The notes: a model not told the origin generated them from the letters alone. A stretch of DNA of 45,142 bases from CAVVYW01 sp963752605 (GCA_963752605.1 CAVVYW010000002.1:1-45142), one strand, 5' to 3'. Counted from the stretch's first letter, positions 18,100-27,645 are shown. Numbers and translations are program-made.

Positions 18100-18118
18100 C
18101 CGCCGTCAGAGGCCGGCC

Positions 18119-18133
18119 CTTACGATTGGTAAG
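18119..18133. promoter_or_regulatory. Palindromic operator CTTAC-N5-GTAAG before the HxlR gene
   Basis: CTTAC, GATTG, GTAAG is a perfect dyad, and it contains the putative -10 box TACGAT (18121-18126) of the following gene. HxlR/DUF24 regulators bind dyads of this TTAC-N5-GTAA kind, so autoregulation is likely. Confidence 0.55.
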
Positions 18134-18144
18134 CTTGGGTCGAG

Positions 18145-18504
18145 GTGAGATCTGACTCGGGCAACGGCCCGGCCGCTTCGGAGCGGTCGGCCGCGCCGAA
18201 ACAAGTCTGTCCGCATTACCACGGCGCGATCGAGCTGATCGGCCGCCGCTGGGCCGGAGCGATCCTGTTCGCGCTGACCGATGGGCCGCTCCGTTTCGCG
18301 GAGCTGAAGGAGTCGGTGCCGGGAATGTCCGACCGCCTGCTCTCGACGCGGCTGAAGGAGCTCGAGCAGGCCGGGCTCGTCCGCCGCGAGGTCCAGCCGG
18401 GATCCCGGGTCCACGTCAGCTACGAGCTGACCAAGAAGGGGCAGTCCCTCGAGCCGGCGATGGGCACCCTCCGCGACTGGGCCCGCCGCTGGCACCCGGC
18501 GTAG
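18145..18504 (+). CDS. HxlR-family transcriptional regulator
   Basis: 119 residues from GTG 18145. The start is typical of the family: VCPHYHGAIELIGRRWAGAILFALTDGPLRFAELKESV, with a conserved Cys22 region at the front of the winged helix. It continues GMSDRLLSTRLKELEQAGLVRREV (recognition helix and wing) and YELTKKGQSLEPAMGTLRDWARR. HxlR proteins sense reactive electrophiles, oxidants or formaldehyde, often through that Cys, and act as dimers. A matching dyad overlaps its promoter. The regulated gene, apart from itself, is not obvious: the following gene has its own promoter at 18570. Confidence 0.9.
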   Translation: MRSDSGNGPAASERSAAPKQVCPHYHGAIELIGRRWAGAILFALTDGPLRFAELKESVPGMSDRLLSTRLKELEQAGLVRREVQPGSRVHVSYELTKKGQSLEPAMGTLRDWARRWHPA

Positions 18505-18569
18505 CAGGGCTTGCTTTGACAGCCCGCCGACGATAACGCGGGACATCTGCCGCGCAGGGGGAGCAGCGG

Positions 18570-18575
18570 TAGCCT
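18570..18575 (+). promoter_or_regulatory. -10 box TAGCCT of the beta-helix gene (leaderless)
   Basis: TAGCCT, six bases, ATG 18582, with no ribosome-binding site. Confidence 0.5.
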
Positions 18576-18581
18576 GAACGC

Positions 18582-19898
18582 ATGTGGGCAGGAGCGTGGA
18601 CTGGGAAGTTGCCCGTTTTGGTGACAGCCGCGTTGGTCGGCTGCGTCATTGCACTGGCCCTCGCGGGGCCGGCGAGCGCGGCGACGGTCGCGCCGACGAT
18701 CAACGCCGACGAGTACGACAACAGCCCGAACGCCACCTGCTCGCTTCGCGAGGCTGTCCAGTCGGCGAACGCGAACATGAACTTCGGTGGCTGCATGGCG
18801 ACCGACCTGCCCTACGGCACGGACACGATTGCGCTCGGGGACGGGACCTACAACCCTGACCATCTCCGGGCCGCCGAGCCCAATGCAGCCGGGAACATCC
18901 ACATTTCCTCGGGCAGCACGTGACGATCAGCCACGCGGGTCGGCGCCGGCCGCGATCGACGGCGGCGACATGGACAATGTGATTCACAACGTAGGGATCG
19001 CTGTCGGTGAGCGGGGTGACGATTCAGAACGGGACGGGGTCCGGCATGGGCGGCGGCGGGATCCACAACGACGCGAGCCTCACCCTGTCCAACGTCACGC
19101 TCACTGACAACGCGACCATTGCCGAGGCCCCGGGCGGGGCGATCGACAGCAACGGCGGCGGCATCGGCTCTGACGAACGTCACGGTCTCGGGGAACCGCG
19201 CCCAGGGCGGCGGCGGAGGCATCCACGCGACGGCGATGTCCGGCATGAAGCTCACCAACGTGACCATCACCGACAACCAGGCAGACAGCAACTCGAACGG
19301 CAGCGGCGACGGCGGCGGGATCTGGACACGAGCAGCTCTGTCGCCCGCTCTCAAGAACACGATCCTCGACGGCAACAGCGGACGACTCACCGTCGTCCGT
19401 CGCGCCGGACTGCGACGGCACCCTCGGCTAGCAACGACAACAACCTGATCGGGAACCGTTCGGCTGCACGCTTCGCTCCGATGCCGGGACGACCAGGTCG
19501 GGGTCAGCCGCCGGGCTCGAAATGCTCGACGACAACGGCGGCCCGACCCATACCCACGCGCTGCTGCTCGGCAGCATGGCGCTCGACGAGGTGCCGCCCG
19601 GCGACTGCCCCCGCTCACCGCCGATCAGCGCGGCTACCCGCGTCCCTTCCCGAGCGGTGGCAACTGCGACATCGGCGCCTACGAGCTCTTCGTCTGCCCC
19701 GACGGATCGGCGCTCAACCAGCCGGGGGCGTTCCCGGGGGAGGCGGGTTGCCCGGCCATTCCGCAGCCTCCTCCGCCGGTGACGATGGCGCCGATCGTCG
19801 CGCCCGTGACCGCGCCGCCGCCGCAAGCCAAGAAGAAGTGCAAGAAGGGCCGCAAACTCGTGAAGGGCAAGTGCGTCAGGAAGAAGAAGAAGCGATGA
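18582..19898 (+). pseudogene. CSLREA-domain right-handed beta-helix surface protein, multiply frameshifted
   Basis: The start is intact: a signal peptide (VLVTAALVGCVIALALAGPASA) then NATCSLREAVQSANAN, the CSLREA motif that opens choice-of-anchor beta-helix proteins. Beta-helix coils follow in changing frames: AIDGGDMDNVIH, VSGVTIQNGTGSGMGGGG, LTNVTVSGNRAQGGGGGIHA, LKNTILDGN, SNDNNLIGN and LEMLDDNGGPTHTHALLL. The end is GGNCDIGAYELFVCPDGS, a proline linker and a Lys-rich tail (KKKCKKGRKLVKGKCVRKKKKR, 22 residues, last stop 19896-19898). At least six frame changes occur in 1.3 kb, more than anywhere else here. It could be a decaying gene or poor sequence in a repeat-rich stretch. Confidence 0.75.
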
Positions 19899-19905
19899 GC
19901 ACGCG

Positions 19906-20496
19906 TCACCAGGCGCGCGGGTTGCCCTCCGGGATCCTGTCGATGACAAGGGCGGCATCGACGCGCTCCACCGGGTAGGGGCCGGTCGTGGCGAGATAGC
20001 GGTCCAGCTCGCCGGGCCCGAGTGCGTCGAACCCCTGCTCGACCGCCTGGGCGTAGGTGGCGAGGATGATGGCGTCCTCGGGGGGCTCGGGCTTGAAGTG
20101 GAAGTCCTTCGCCTTGTAGGTGACGATCCGCTCGGGGAGGTCGTCGCCGTCGACCAGGTCGGTGACCTCGACCCGGTCGTAGCGGATCTCGCGGATGTCG
20201 AGGCGATCGAGCTCGGCCTCGGTCAGCTCGATCACCACGCCGTTGACCGGCCCGGCGCCGTCCTCGCCCTCCTCGACGTTGAGGCCGAGGATCCATTCCG
20301 GCCGGCGGCCGTCGGAGCACTCGAAGGTCTTCTCGCAGGTGAGGTTGTCGCGGCCCTGGGAGAAGCGGCGCTTCCAGCCGCTTAGCCGCGCGGGGCGCAT
20401 CTCGCCGATCTCGCGGCCGAGCGTCATCGAGGCGCTCTCGGGAAGCACGAGCGAGCCATAGCCGAAGAGGCCGAGGCGGCCTCCCTCGGGGCTCAT
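19906..20496 (-). CDS. Gamma-glutamylcyclotransferase-fold (AIG2-like) protein
   Basis: 196 residues. LGLFGYGSLVLPESA is the YGSL substrate-binding motif of the GGCT/AIG2 fold. NGVVIELTEAELDRLDIREIRYDRVEVTDL is the central part, where the catalytic Glu would lie in the GVVIELTEAE region, and FHFKPEPPEDAIILATYAQA follows. Enzymes of this fold release 5-oxoproline from gamma-glutamyl peptides or amines. The substrate cannot be told. The ATG overlaps the TGA of the upstream helicase-nuclease gene, so it is translated as part of that operon, an unusual partner for recombination enzymes. Confidence 0.8.
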   Translation of the reverse strand: MSPEGGRLGLFGYGSLVLPESASMTLGREIGEMRPARLSGWKRRFSQGRDNLTCEKTFECSDGRRPEWILGLNVEEGEDGAGPVNGVVIELTEAELDRLDIREIRYDRVEVTDLVDGDDLPERIVTYKAKDFHFKPEPPEDAIILATYAQAVEQGFDALGPGELDRYLATTGPYPVERVDAALVIDRIPEGNPRAW

Positions 20497-23400
20497 CCGC
20501 CCTCCAGCAGCGTCATCTGCGGCTCGTCCTCCCGCGGCTCGGGGTCATCCGCGTTCTTCCCGCGCGGCTCGACCGGCGGCTCGGGATCGTCGCGCATCCT
20601 GTCTCCCTTGGCGTGGCTGCACAGGCGCTCGGCCGCCGGGCAGTCGTAGCAGAGGGCGCGATGCGGATTCCGGGTGACCTCGAACTCACCTCGCGCAAGA
20701 TCCTTCAGCAGCTCCTCGGTGCGGGAGCGCGCGGCGTCGAGCGCCCCGGCGTCGATCGTCTGGCGGACGGGTTCATCCGGTCGCTCGAGGAAGACGTAGG
20801 CGGTCTCCACCGGCGCCCGCCGGCTGGCGGCGGCAAGCGCATAGATGTCGCGTTGGGTCTCGTAGCGCTCGGCGGCCTCGCCCGGGTCCCGTCCCTCCAG
20901 CCGGTCGGTCTTGTAGTCCACCACCAGCGCGGAGCCATCGGGGCGCTCCACGAGCAGATCGATCGAGCCGCGGAGCAGCGTGCCGCTGACCGAGAGGACG
21001 AACGGGACCTCGGCGCTCACCCGGCTTCCCCCGATCTCCTCGCGCAGCGGTGATTCGAGCCAGGCTCGCACGAGGCCGAGTGCGGTCTCGACCAGCGCGT
21101 CATCGGCTTCCAGGCCCTGCTCTCGCAGCGCGTCGGCCGCCCGCTCTGCGCCCGGGTCACGCCAGCCGTTGCGGGCGCTCCACTCCAGCAGGTCGTGGAC
21201 CGCGACCCCCGGCCCGAAGCGGCGGCGAGCCTCCACCGAAGAACCGCCGTCCTCCTCGGCGGACACGCCCGGCTCGTCGGGTTCGGCGATGCCCAGAACG
21301 CGCTTGACGTAGAAGCGATAGCCGCAGTTCTTGAAGTCCGAGAGGGCCGAGTAGGAGAGCCCGCCGATCAGCGCTGGAGGGATCTCGGGCCGCCCCAGGG
21401 GCGGGTCGGCCTCGGCGGCCGCGGCGGGCCCGGCGTGCGGCTCGCGCGCGGTCAGCAGCCGGGCGCCGATCCCCGGACCGGGTGAGCTGACACTGACCGT
21501 GAGTCGCCCGGTCGGAGCCCTCTGCACCTCGGCGGCGGGGATCGTGACCTCACGGTCGGCCACATCGCCGTCGAGCAGCCTCTGGATCAGCTGTTGGGAG
21601 ATGGGCTGGCCGCTCAGCTTGTCCTCCGACAGCTTCGGGTTGAACGTCCCGCTGAGCAGCAGCCGCCGCTTGGCGCGGGTTGCGGCGACGTAGGCGAGCC
21701 GCGCCTCCTCCTCCGCCTCCCGGTCCCGGGCGAGCTCGGTCAGCTCCTCGTAGTCGTGGAGGCGCTCCCCGGGCCGGCCGAGACGACCGAGCTGGACGCC
21801 GACCCGGGTCGCCTCTCCGCCGTCCGGGCCGTCCTCTCCGGGCGCCACTCGCAGGGGAGTCCAACCGAGCTGGAGCCCGCGGCCGAGGTCGCCCACCGCG
21901 ACGACGCCGAACTCGAGGCCCTTGGCCGCATGCACGGTCATCACCCGGACCCCGGCGTGTCCCTCCGCCCGAGAGGCGGCCTCGGCCTCGCGATCCCGGC
22001 TGGCGGCCCGGTCGTCCAGGTAGGAGAGGAAGCCGCCGAGGTCCGGGCCCTCGCGGGCCTCGAACTCCCTGGCGAGCCGCATCAGCTTCCGTACGTTCGC
22101 CCAGCGGGCGGGGCCGTCCTCGCGCACGAGTGTGGCCAGGTCATATCCGAAGCGCGTGGCGACGCGGTCCACGAGCGTCTCCAGTCCGCCCTCCGTCCCC
22201 ACCCGACGCAGCTCGATCAGGGTCGCGTGGAACTCCCGCAGCCGCTCCAGCTCCTCCGCGGGAATCAGCTCGGCGGCCGCCGGATCGCCCGTGTGGGGCT
22301 CGCGGCCCTCGGCCAGGTCGCTCAGCAGCGGCCAGATATGGAAGAGCCTGTCCCGCCCGCCCTCGCCGGGCGCGGTGCCGGTCTTCCGCAGCAGCCAGAG
22401 GGTGTCGGGAAGCACCGCGCATGCCGGCGAGGCGAGTGCGCCGAAGAGGGCCTCGTCGTTGAGCGGGTTGGCGACGACCGCGAGCAGGCAGCGGAGGTCC
22501 TCGATCTGCTGCTGGGACCAGAAGCCGCGCCCGCCGACGACGTAGGGGTCGAGGCCGGCTTCGGAGAGGGCGCGCTCGAAGGCGGAGACGTGCGTGAAGG
22601 CGCGCAGCAGGACGACGATCTCGGAGGGGTCCTCGCCGTCTTCCACGAGCTCCCGCAGCCGCGCCGCCAGCCGCAGCGCCTCCGCCACCTTCGACCCGGA
22701 ACTGGGATCGTCGTGCGGCCGCGGCAGCTCCGTCTCCTCGGCCTCCCAGTCCTTCTTCCTGTCCTCCGTCAGCAGGAACTCGACCTGCGGCTCGGTCCCC
22801 GGCGCGGGGATCTCCACCGACGCCGTCAGCGGCTCGAACCCGTCGAGCAGCCCGGCCCCGATCGCGTTGGTGGCCGCGACGAGCTCCGGTGCCGCCCTGA
22901 AGTTCCCGGTCAGCGGCAGCGCCTCACCGTTCGGCTCCTCGCCCTCCGCGAAGCGGCGATGCTCGCGCCGGTAGACCTCCACGTCCGCGTGCCGGAAGCC
23001 GTAGATCGACTGGAACTCGTCCCCGACGAGGAAGAGGCGGGTGTCCGGGCCGCGGAGCTGCTCGATCAGCCGGAGCTGGAGGGCGTTCGTGTCCTGGAAC
23101 TCGTCCACCATCAGGTGGCGGAACTGCTCGCGGTAACGGTCCCGCACCCGCTCCGACCCCGAGAGGAGCTCGACCGTCTTCAGCTGCAGGTCCTCGAAGT
23201 CGAGCGCGGAGCGCTCGGTCTTCAGCTCCTCGTAGCGGCGGCCGAAGCCGCTGACCAGATCCCTCAGCTGCTCGTAAGCGGGCGCGAGCACGTAGGCGGC
23301 GACGGCTGACCGCGCGCCCTTCAGGGCGCGGGTGTAGCGCTCGCACGCATTCCCCTTGAAATGCTTGCCCGGGGAGACGATCACCAGCGAGCCCAGTCGC

Positions 23401-24095
23401 TCCAGCAGCTCCTCGCCGGGCTCGGCTCCAGGGTCGAGCCCGGCGGCCTCGCCGATCCGCCGGCGGCTGATCTCGCCCTTGGGACCGGTCGCCTCGGCGC
23501 ACTCCGCGTGGGCTTCCCCGGCGGCCGCAACGAGCTCGCCGAGCGCCGCCGCGGTGTCGACCGGCGGGGGCTCGGGCAGCGCGGGGTCCGGATACCCGTG
23601 ACTGCGCAGCTCGTCGTACGCGCCGCGGGTCATCTCCAGCAGCGTTCGCCGCCGGTTGGCCGCCGCGAACTCGAGGGCGTCAGCCTCGCCCTCGGCGACC
23701 AGCTGCTCCAGCGAGGAGTCGAAGGCGCGGGCCGCAAGGCGGTCGGCCTCCGCTTCGTCCACGACCCGGAAGCGCGGGTCGATCCCCGCGGCCGCCGGGT
23801 GGGAGGCGAGCAGCCTGCGGCAGAACCCGTGGATGGTCGAGATCCAGGCGCGGTCCGTGTCGACCTCGGGACCCAGCTCCTCCCGCACGCGGCGGCGGAG
23901 CTGGTCGGCGGCCCGCTCCGTGAAGGTGAACGCGAGGACCTTCTCTATCCCGATTTCCGGGTCGAGCGCCGCGGCGCAGAAGCGGTCCACCAGGACCGTG
24001 GTCTTGCCGGTGCCGGCACCCGCGCGCAGGAAGACGTCCCGGTCGCGGTCGCCGACAGCGGCTCGCTGCTGGTCGGTCCGCGGCGGCGGGCTCAT
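20493..24095 (-). CDS. UvrD-type helicase/PD-(D/E)XK nuclease, AdnB/AddA-like
   Basis: 1,200 residues from ATG 24095. Superfamily 1A helicase motifs appear in order: Q-motif TDQQRAAV, Walker A AGAGTGKTT with Lys31, FTFTERAADQL, motif II LMVDEFQDTNALQLRL, LVGDEFQSIYGFR, GNFRAAPELV, VMTVHAAKGLEF and YVAATRAKRRLLL. The C-terminal nuclease has GSIDLLVERPDGSALVVDYK, and Cys in FKNCGYRF and CYDCPAAERLC for an iron-sulfur staple. With the next-upstream gene it should form a two-subunit machine that resects double-strand breaks for RecA. Start and stop overlap both neighbours as ATGA, giving tight coupling. A much longer upstream frame is a shadow of the partner gene. Confidence 0.92.
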   Translation of the reverse strand: MSPPPRTDQQRAAVGDRDRDVFLRAGAGTGKTTVLVDRFCAAALDPEIGIEKVLAFTFTERAADQLRRRVREELGPEVDTDRAWISTIHGFCRRLLASHPAAAGIDPRFRVVDEAEADRLAARAFDSSLEQLVAEGEADALEFAAANRRRTLLEMTRGAYDELRSHGYPDPALPEPPPVDTAAALGELVAAAGEAHAECAEATGPKGEISRRRIGEAAGLDPGAEPGEELLERLGSLVIVSPGKHFKGNACERYTRALKGARSAVAAYVLAPAYEQLRDLVSGFGRRYEELKTERSALDFEDLQLKTVELLSGSERVRDRYREQFRHLMVDEFQDTNALQLRLIEQLRGPDTRLFLVGDEFQSIYGFRHADVEVYRREHRRFAEGEEPNGEALPLTGNFRAAPELVAATNAIGAGLLDGFEPLTASVEIPAPGTEPQVEFLLTEDRKKDWEAEETELPRPHDDPSSGSKVAEALRLAARLRELVEDGEDPSEIVVLLRAFTHVSAFERALSEAGLDPYVVGGRGFWSQQQIEDLRCLLAVVANPLNDEALFGALASPACAVLPDTLWLLRKTGTAPGEGGRDRLFHIWPLLSDLAEGREPHTGDPAAAELIPAEELERLREFHATLIELRRVGTEGGLETLVDRVATRFGYDLATLVREDGPARWANVRKLMRLAREFEAREGPDLGGFLSYLDDRAASRDREAEAASRAEGHAGVRVMTVHAAKGLEFGVVAVGDLGRGLQLGWTPLRVAPGEDGPDGGEATRVGVQLGRLGRPGERLHDYEELTELARDREAEEEARLAYVAATRAKRRLLLSGTFNPKLSEDKLSGQPISQQLIQRLLDGDVADREVTIPAAEVQRAPTGRLTVSVSSPGPGIGARLLTAREPHAGPAAAAEADPPLGRPEIPPALIGGLSYSALSDFKNCGYRFYVKRVLGIAEPDEPGVSAEEDGGSSVEARRRFGPGVAVHDLLEWSARNGWRDPGAERAADALREQGLEADDALVETALGLVRAWLESPLREEIGGSRVSAEVPFVLSVSGTLLRGSIDLLVERPDGSALVVDYKTDRLEGRDPGEAAERYETQRDIYALAAASRRAPVETAYVFLERPDEPVRQTIDAGALDAARSRTEELLKDLARGEFEVTRNPHRALCYDCPAAERLCSHAKGDRMRDDPEPPVEPRGKNADDPEPREDEPQMTLLEGG

Positions 24096-27061
24096 TCCTC
24101 GTCCTCCTCCTCGGAGCGAGGCTCGTCCTCGGGCAGGCCGCGCTCGCGCCGGCAGATCGGCTGGAAGGTGCAGTAGTCGGGGCAGCGGCCGTTGATCGGC
24201 CGGCGGCCGATGTCGCCCTCGTGGATCCTGCCGATGATCTCCTCGGTCCGGGCCCTGGCCTCGGAGAGCACCTCCTCGAACGTGTCGTCGTCCACGTGGT
24301 CGCGGGGCCGGGGGTCGAGGCCGGCGAGGTCCTCTTCCAGCTCCTTTCGCAGGAGACCCTTGGGGCCGCGCTTGCTCGTCCCGCCGAGCGGGCGGTAGAG
24401 GCCGCCCGCCAGCTCGAGGTCCCACAGCTCTCGCGCGGCCAGCAGGTAGAGCTGGAGCTGCAGCTTGCCCCGCTCGAGCATCCCCTTCCCGCCGTCCACC
24501 GAGGCACCCGTCTTGTAGTCCTGCACCAGGGCCTCGCCCCCCGGACCGATGTCGATGCGGTCGATCTGGCCATGCAGGCCGCCGCCCGCCACCTTCAGCG
24601 GGGGCCTCTCGTCGTCGTCGCCGTCGCCGAAGCTCGCCTCCGTGTGAGCGGGCTTGAACGGCGTCGGCTGGCGCGCCTCGTCCGCGAGGAACGCCAGCAC
24701 GAGCCCCTCGACCCGTCGCAGCGCCGCGGCGGTGTCGGGTCGCTCCTTCGGGAGCAGCTTCGGGCCGAGCTCGGCCACCAGCTCCCCGGCCCGCTCGTTC
24801 CACTGGCTCAGGACCGATGGGGTAGGCCGCGGCTCGGCGCCTGGCGGCCTCTCGTAGAGCGCCTCCAGGACCTGATGCGCGACCGAACCGACGTGGAGCG
24901 CCTCGTCCTGGGGGCCGATCCGCTGCGGCTGGAGCTCGTGGTCCACGAACCAGCGGTAGGGGCACTCGGCGTACCGCTCGAGGGTCGTGGAGCCGAAGAG
25001 CTCCATCGCGCGCATCCCCTCCAGCACTGGCTCCAGCCGGAGCGGTCCCGGTCGCAGGCGGTCCTTGGGCAGCCCGTCCGTGGCGAGGGCCGCCTCCGCG
25101 CGCGCCAGCTCGCGCTCGGTCGGCGCCGTCCCGGGACTGAACACAGAATCCGCCAGGCCGCGGCCGGCTGCCTCGGCGGCGAGGACCTCGTCGCGGGCCT
25201 CGAGGTCCTGAGGCAATGAAGGAGTGAGCAGCTCGCGCACCTCGTCCACGAAGGGCGAGCGGGCCGTCGCCCCGCCCTCGTCATCCGCGTTGCGCCAGGA
25301 GAGCCAGAGCCGCTCCTTGGGCCGGGAGAGGCAGACCGAGAACAGGTACCGGTCCTCGACCTCGGCCTTCTTGCGCGGCGGAAGAGCGAGTCCGGCGCGG
25401 GCCTCGTCGGAGAGGAGGGGGCCGCCCGTGTCGCGACGGGGGAAGTCTCCGTCCTGGAGGGAGGCGACGAACATATGGGCGACCCGCCGAGCGCGGGCCC
25501 GGTAGGGGCTGATCACGCGGACCCGTCCCTCGGTCGGGCCTCGCCACATCGGGACCTGCAGCTGGGCCACGGCGGCGATCAGCTCGGCCGGGGTGTGGAG
25601 GAGATCCAGGTCGGCGAGCTCCTCCAGCGAGCGCTCGATCTCCGCTCCGGCCCGCAGCTCGAGTGCGCGGTCCGCTCCCGCCACCTCGGCCCGGTGCCGG
25701 ACCGTCGACTCCGCGATCCAGCGGGCCTGGCGGCCGGCCTCTCGCAACAGCTGTTCGCCAGACGCGGCGCGCAGGCGCTCGATCGCCACCAGCCCCGTCT
25801 TGCCCTCGCCGTTTCCATCGCCGTCACCCTCCCATGCGGCAAGCGCCTCCTCCGTCGTCCGCATCCGCCCGCGAAGAAGCCGCCGCTCGAACCAGTCCAC
25901 CCGGCGGGGCGAGGCCATCCCCGGCGTCCGGAGGTAGGCCAGCAGATCCGAGGCCCGGCCACGCCCGACCGCGGCCTCGAGCAGGGCGAGCAGGCCGGTG
26001 CCGGTGACGGTCCTGGTGACGTCGAGATCGGCCTGGACCGCGACCGGGATCTCGAAGCGCGCGAGCAGGCGGCGGTAGAGCGGGCCGGCCGAGGAGGGAT
26101 CGCGGAGGACGATCGCGATCTCCCTGGCGCGGACGCCGTCGTTCAGGAGGCGTGCCACCTCGGTGCCAATCGCCTCCGCCTCAGCGAGCTCCCCGGCGGA
26201 GGCGAGCAGCGCCAGGCCCCCGTCGTTGGCGATCTCAGTGCCATCCTCCGGCTCCGGCTCGCCGAAGCGGCGCTCCAGCTCGAACAGGGTGCCGCTCCTG
26301 GTGAACCGTGGCTCCGCATCCAGCCGGGCGATCTCCACACCATCCACGTCGCGAAGCTCGGCGAAGAGCGCCCCGCGGGCGGCGGTCAGCACCTCGCGGT
26401 CCTCGTAGGGGAGCGCGATCGTCACGTCGGCCGCCTCCCAGAGGGTCCGGACCAGCTCGAGCTGCTCCGCGGTCAGGTCGTCGAATCCGTATAGGAAGAC
26501 CGGCCGGGCGCCCCAGGAATCCGGCTGTGCGCGAATGGCGGAGGTGGCCGCGACCGCAAGCGAATGGTCGTCGTGGCGCCCGAGCTCACCGCGGACCTGG
26601 CGATACGCCTGGTACAGGCCGGCGATCTCGCGTTCATACGGCCCCGCCTCGGCGGCGCGGTCGCTGAACGTGTCGGGGTCCACGTCCGCGGCCTGCAGCT
26701 CGGAGATCAGATCGTCGAGCGCGGTGGGGAAGCCGGGTCGGCGCGAGGAGGCGGCGAGCAGCTTCAGCTCCGTCCGCCCGACCGCCTCGGCGGCGATCCG
26801 CCTCCGCTGCGTTGCGCTCAGCGCAGGGCCCGTTGGTGCGCCCGCGGCGCGGGCGACCAGCCCGAAGAGGCGATCGAAGGTGCAGACCGACGCACCGATC
26901 ACCGCCTCGCCACCGCCGGTCAGCTCCCGCTCGAAGCGCTCGACGTCGTCCACCGTCGGGACGACGAGGACGGGGTCCTGCGCGGCCGCGGCCTGAAAGG
27001 CCTCCAGGATCGCCCCGGTCCGGCCGGAGTTGGGAGGCCCCGCGATCAGGTTCAGCGACAC
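24092..27061 (-). CDS. PD-(D/E)XK nuclease subunit with degenerate helicase, AdnA/AddB-like
   Basis: 989 residues. The N-terminal Walker A is VSLNLIAGPPNSGRTG with Arg14 where ATPases have Lys, so ATP hydrolysis here is doubtful. A degenerate helicase region follows (FLYGFDDLTAEQLELVRTL; RVRVISPYRARARRVAHMF). The nuclease domain at the end has LHGQIDRIDIG and ALVQDYKTGASVDGG, with Fe-S Cys in YAECPYRWF and CPDYCTFQPIC. GTG 27061 is preferred to ATG 27094 because TAGGCT lies seven bases upstream of it, and the protein then begins right at the nucleotide-binding strand. It is the first gene of the operon with the helicase-nuclease and GGCT-like genes. Confidence 0.85.
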   Translation of the reverse strand: MSLNLIAGPPNSGRTGAILEAFQAAAAQDPVLVVPTVDDVERFERELTGGGEAVIGASVCTFDRLFGLVARAAGAPTGPALSATQRRRIAAEAVGRTELKLLAASSRRPGFPTALDDLISELQAADVDPDTFSDRAAEAGPYEREIAGLYQAYRQVRGELGRHDDHSLAVAATSAIRAQPDSWGARPVFLYGFDDLTAEQLELVRTLWEAADVTIALPYEDREVLTAARGALFAELRDVDGVEIARLDAEPRFTRSGTLFELERRFGEPEPEDGTEIANDGGLALLASAGELAEAEAIGTEVARLLNDGVRAREIAIVLRDPSSAGPLYRRLLARFEIPVAVQADLDVTRTVTGTGLLALLEAAVGRGRASDLLAYLRTPGMASPRRVDWFERRLLRGRMRTTEEALAAWEGDGDGNGEGKTGLVAIERLRAASGEQLLREAGRQARWIAESTVRHRAEVAGADRALELRAGAEIERSLEELADLDLLHTPAELIAAVAQLQVPMWRGPTEGRVRVISPYRARARRVAHMFVASLQDGDFPRRDTGGPLLSDEARAGLALPPRKKAEVEDRYLFSVCLSRPKERLWLSWRNADDEGGATARSPFVDEVRELLTPSLPQDLEARDEVLAAEAAGRGLADSVFSPGTAPTERELARAEAALATDGLPKDRLRPGPLRLEPVLEGMRAMELFGSTTLERYAECPYRWFVDHELQPQRIGPQDEALHVGSVAHQVLEALYERPPGAEPRPTPSVLSQWNERAGELVAELGPKLLPKERPDTAAALRRVEGLVLAFLADEARQPTPFKPAHTEASFGDGDDDERPPLKVAGGGLHGQIDRIDIGPGGEALVQDYKTGASVDGGKGMLERGKLQLQLYLLAARELWDLELAGGLYRPLGGTSKRGPKGLLRKELEEDLAGLDPRPRDHVDDDTFEEVLSEARARTEEIIGRIHEGDIGRRPINGRCPDYCTFQPICRRERGLPEDEPRSEEEDEE

Positions 27062-27068
27062 GGCTCCC

Positions 27069-27074
27069 AGCCTA
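27069..27074 (-). promoter_or_regulatory. -10 box TAGGCT of the AdnA/AddB-like operon (leaderless)
   Basis: On the minus strand TAGGCT, seven bases, GTG 27061. It decides the start and heads a three-gene operon. Confidence 0.5.
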
Positions 27075-27189
27075 AATGGCTTGGTTCCGGGCATAACGCG
27101 CGGAAACCCGAACGTCCGTTTTGCCGTCGGGGGGCGACTCTATTTTTGCTGCCACTCACACCATCAAGGTCGAAAGGGAGAGCCCCGAA

Positions 27190-27645
27190 ATGACACTTTG
27201 CTTCGTAGATCCTGCCGACGCGATCCGGGCGATCGCCGACTCAGTCGGCCGCGAGGCCCGCCGCCAGCTCCTCGGCGAGGCGGTCCGCGCCTGGGTCGAT
27301 GAGATCCCCGACGACGAGCTTGACGACCACTACGCAAAGGCGATCGCGGAGCTCGACGAGCACGACATCTCGATGCTCGCGGCCTGGCACGGCTCGATCG
27401 AGGTCGGTCATGCGGTGCCGAATCGCGACTTCCTGATGGGCGCCTTCGACTCGCTCGGCGAGAACCGCCGGGAGGCGCTCAAGCTGGCCGCCGGCTTCCG
27501 CGGTGAGGAGGCCTTCGAGGAGGGCATCAGCGAGGAGCGCGCCCTCGACCTGGTGCTCGAGTGGCTCTCACCGGCCCGGCTGATAGAGCTCGCCCGCGAG
27601 GCGACTGAGCTCTACATCTGGGACCGCGCCGGCTCGGACAACTAG
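27190..27645 (+). CDS. Acidic alpha-helical protein of unknown function
   Basis: 151 residues from ATG 27190, with AAGGGAGA about ten bases upstream. The sequence is acidic and predicted all-helical (AIRAIADSVGREARRQLLG, DDELDDHYAKAIAELDE, RREALKLAAGFRGEEAFEE, LVLEWLSPARLIELAREA). There is no Cys pair, signal peptide or membrane segment. I do not recognise a family. It is convergent with a zinc-ribbon gene whose stop codon overlaps it by four bases (CTAG). Confidence 0.65.
   Translation: MTLCFVDPADAIRAIADSVGREARRQLLGEAVRAWVDEIPDDELDDHYAKAIAELDEHDISMLAAWHGSIEVGHAVPNRDFLMGAFDSLGENRREALKLAAGFRGEEAFEEGISEERALDLVLEWLSPARLIELAREATELYIWDRAGSDN

Noticed and set aside
24096..24965. N-terminal extension of the AddA-like helicase to 24965
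   Set aside because: The extra sequence is Arg/Gly/Pro shadow of the upstream nuclease gene; ATG 24095 with ATGA coupling is clearly better.
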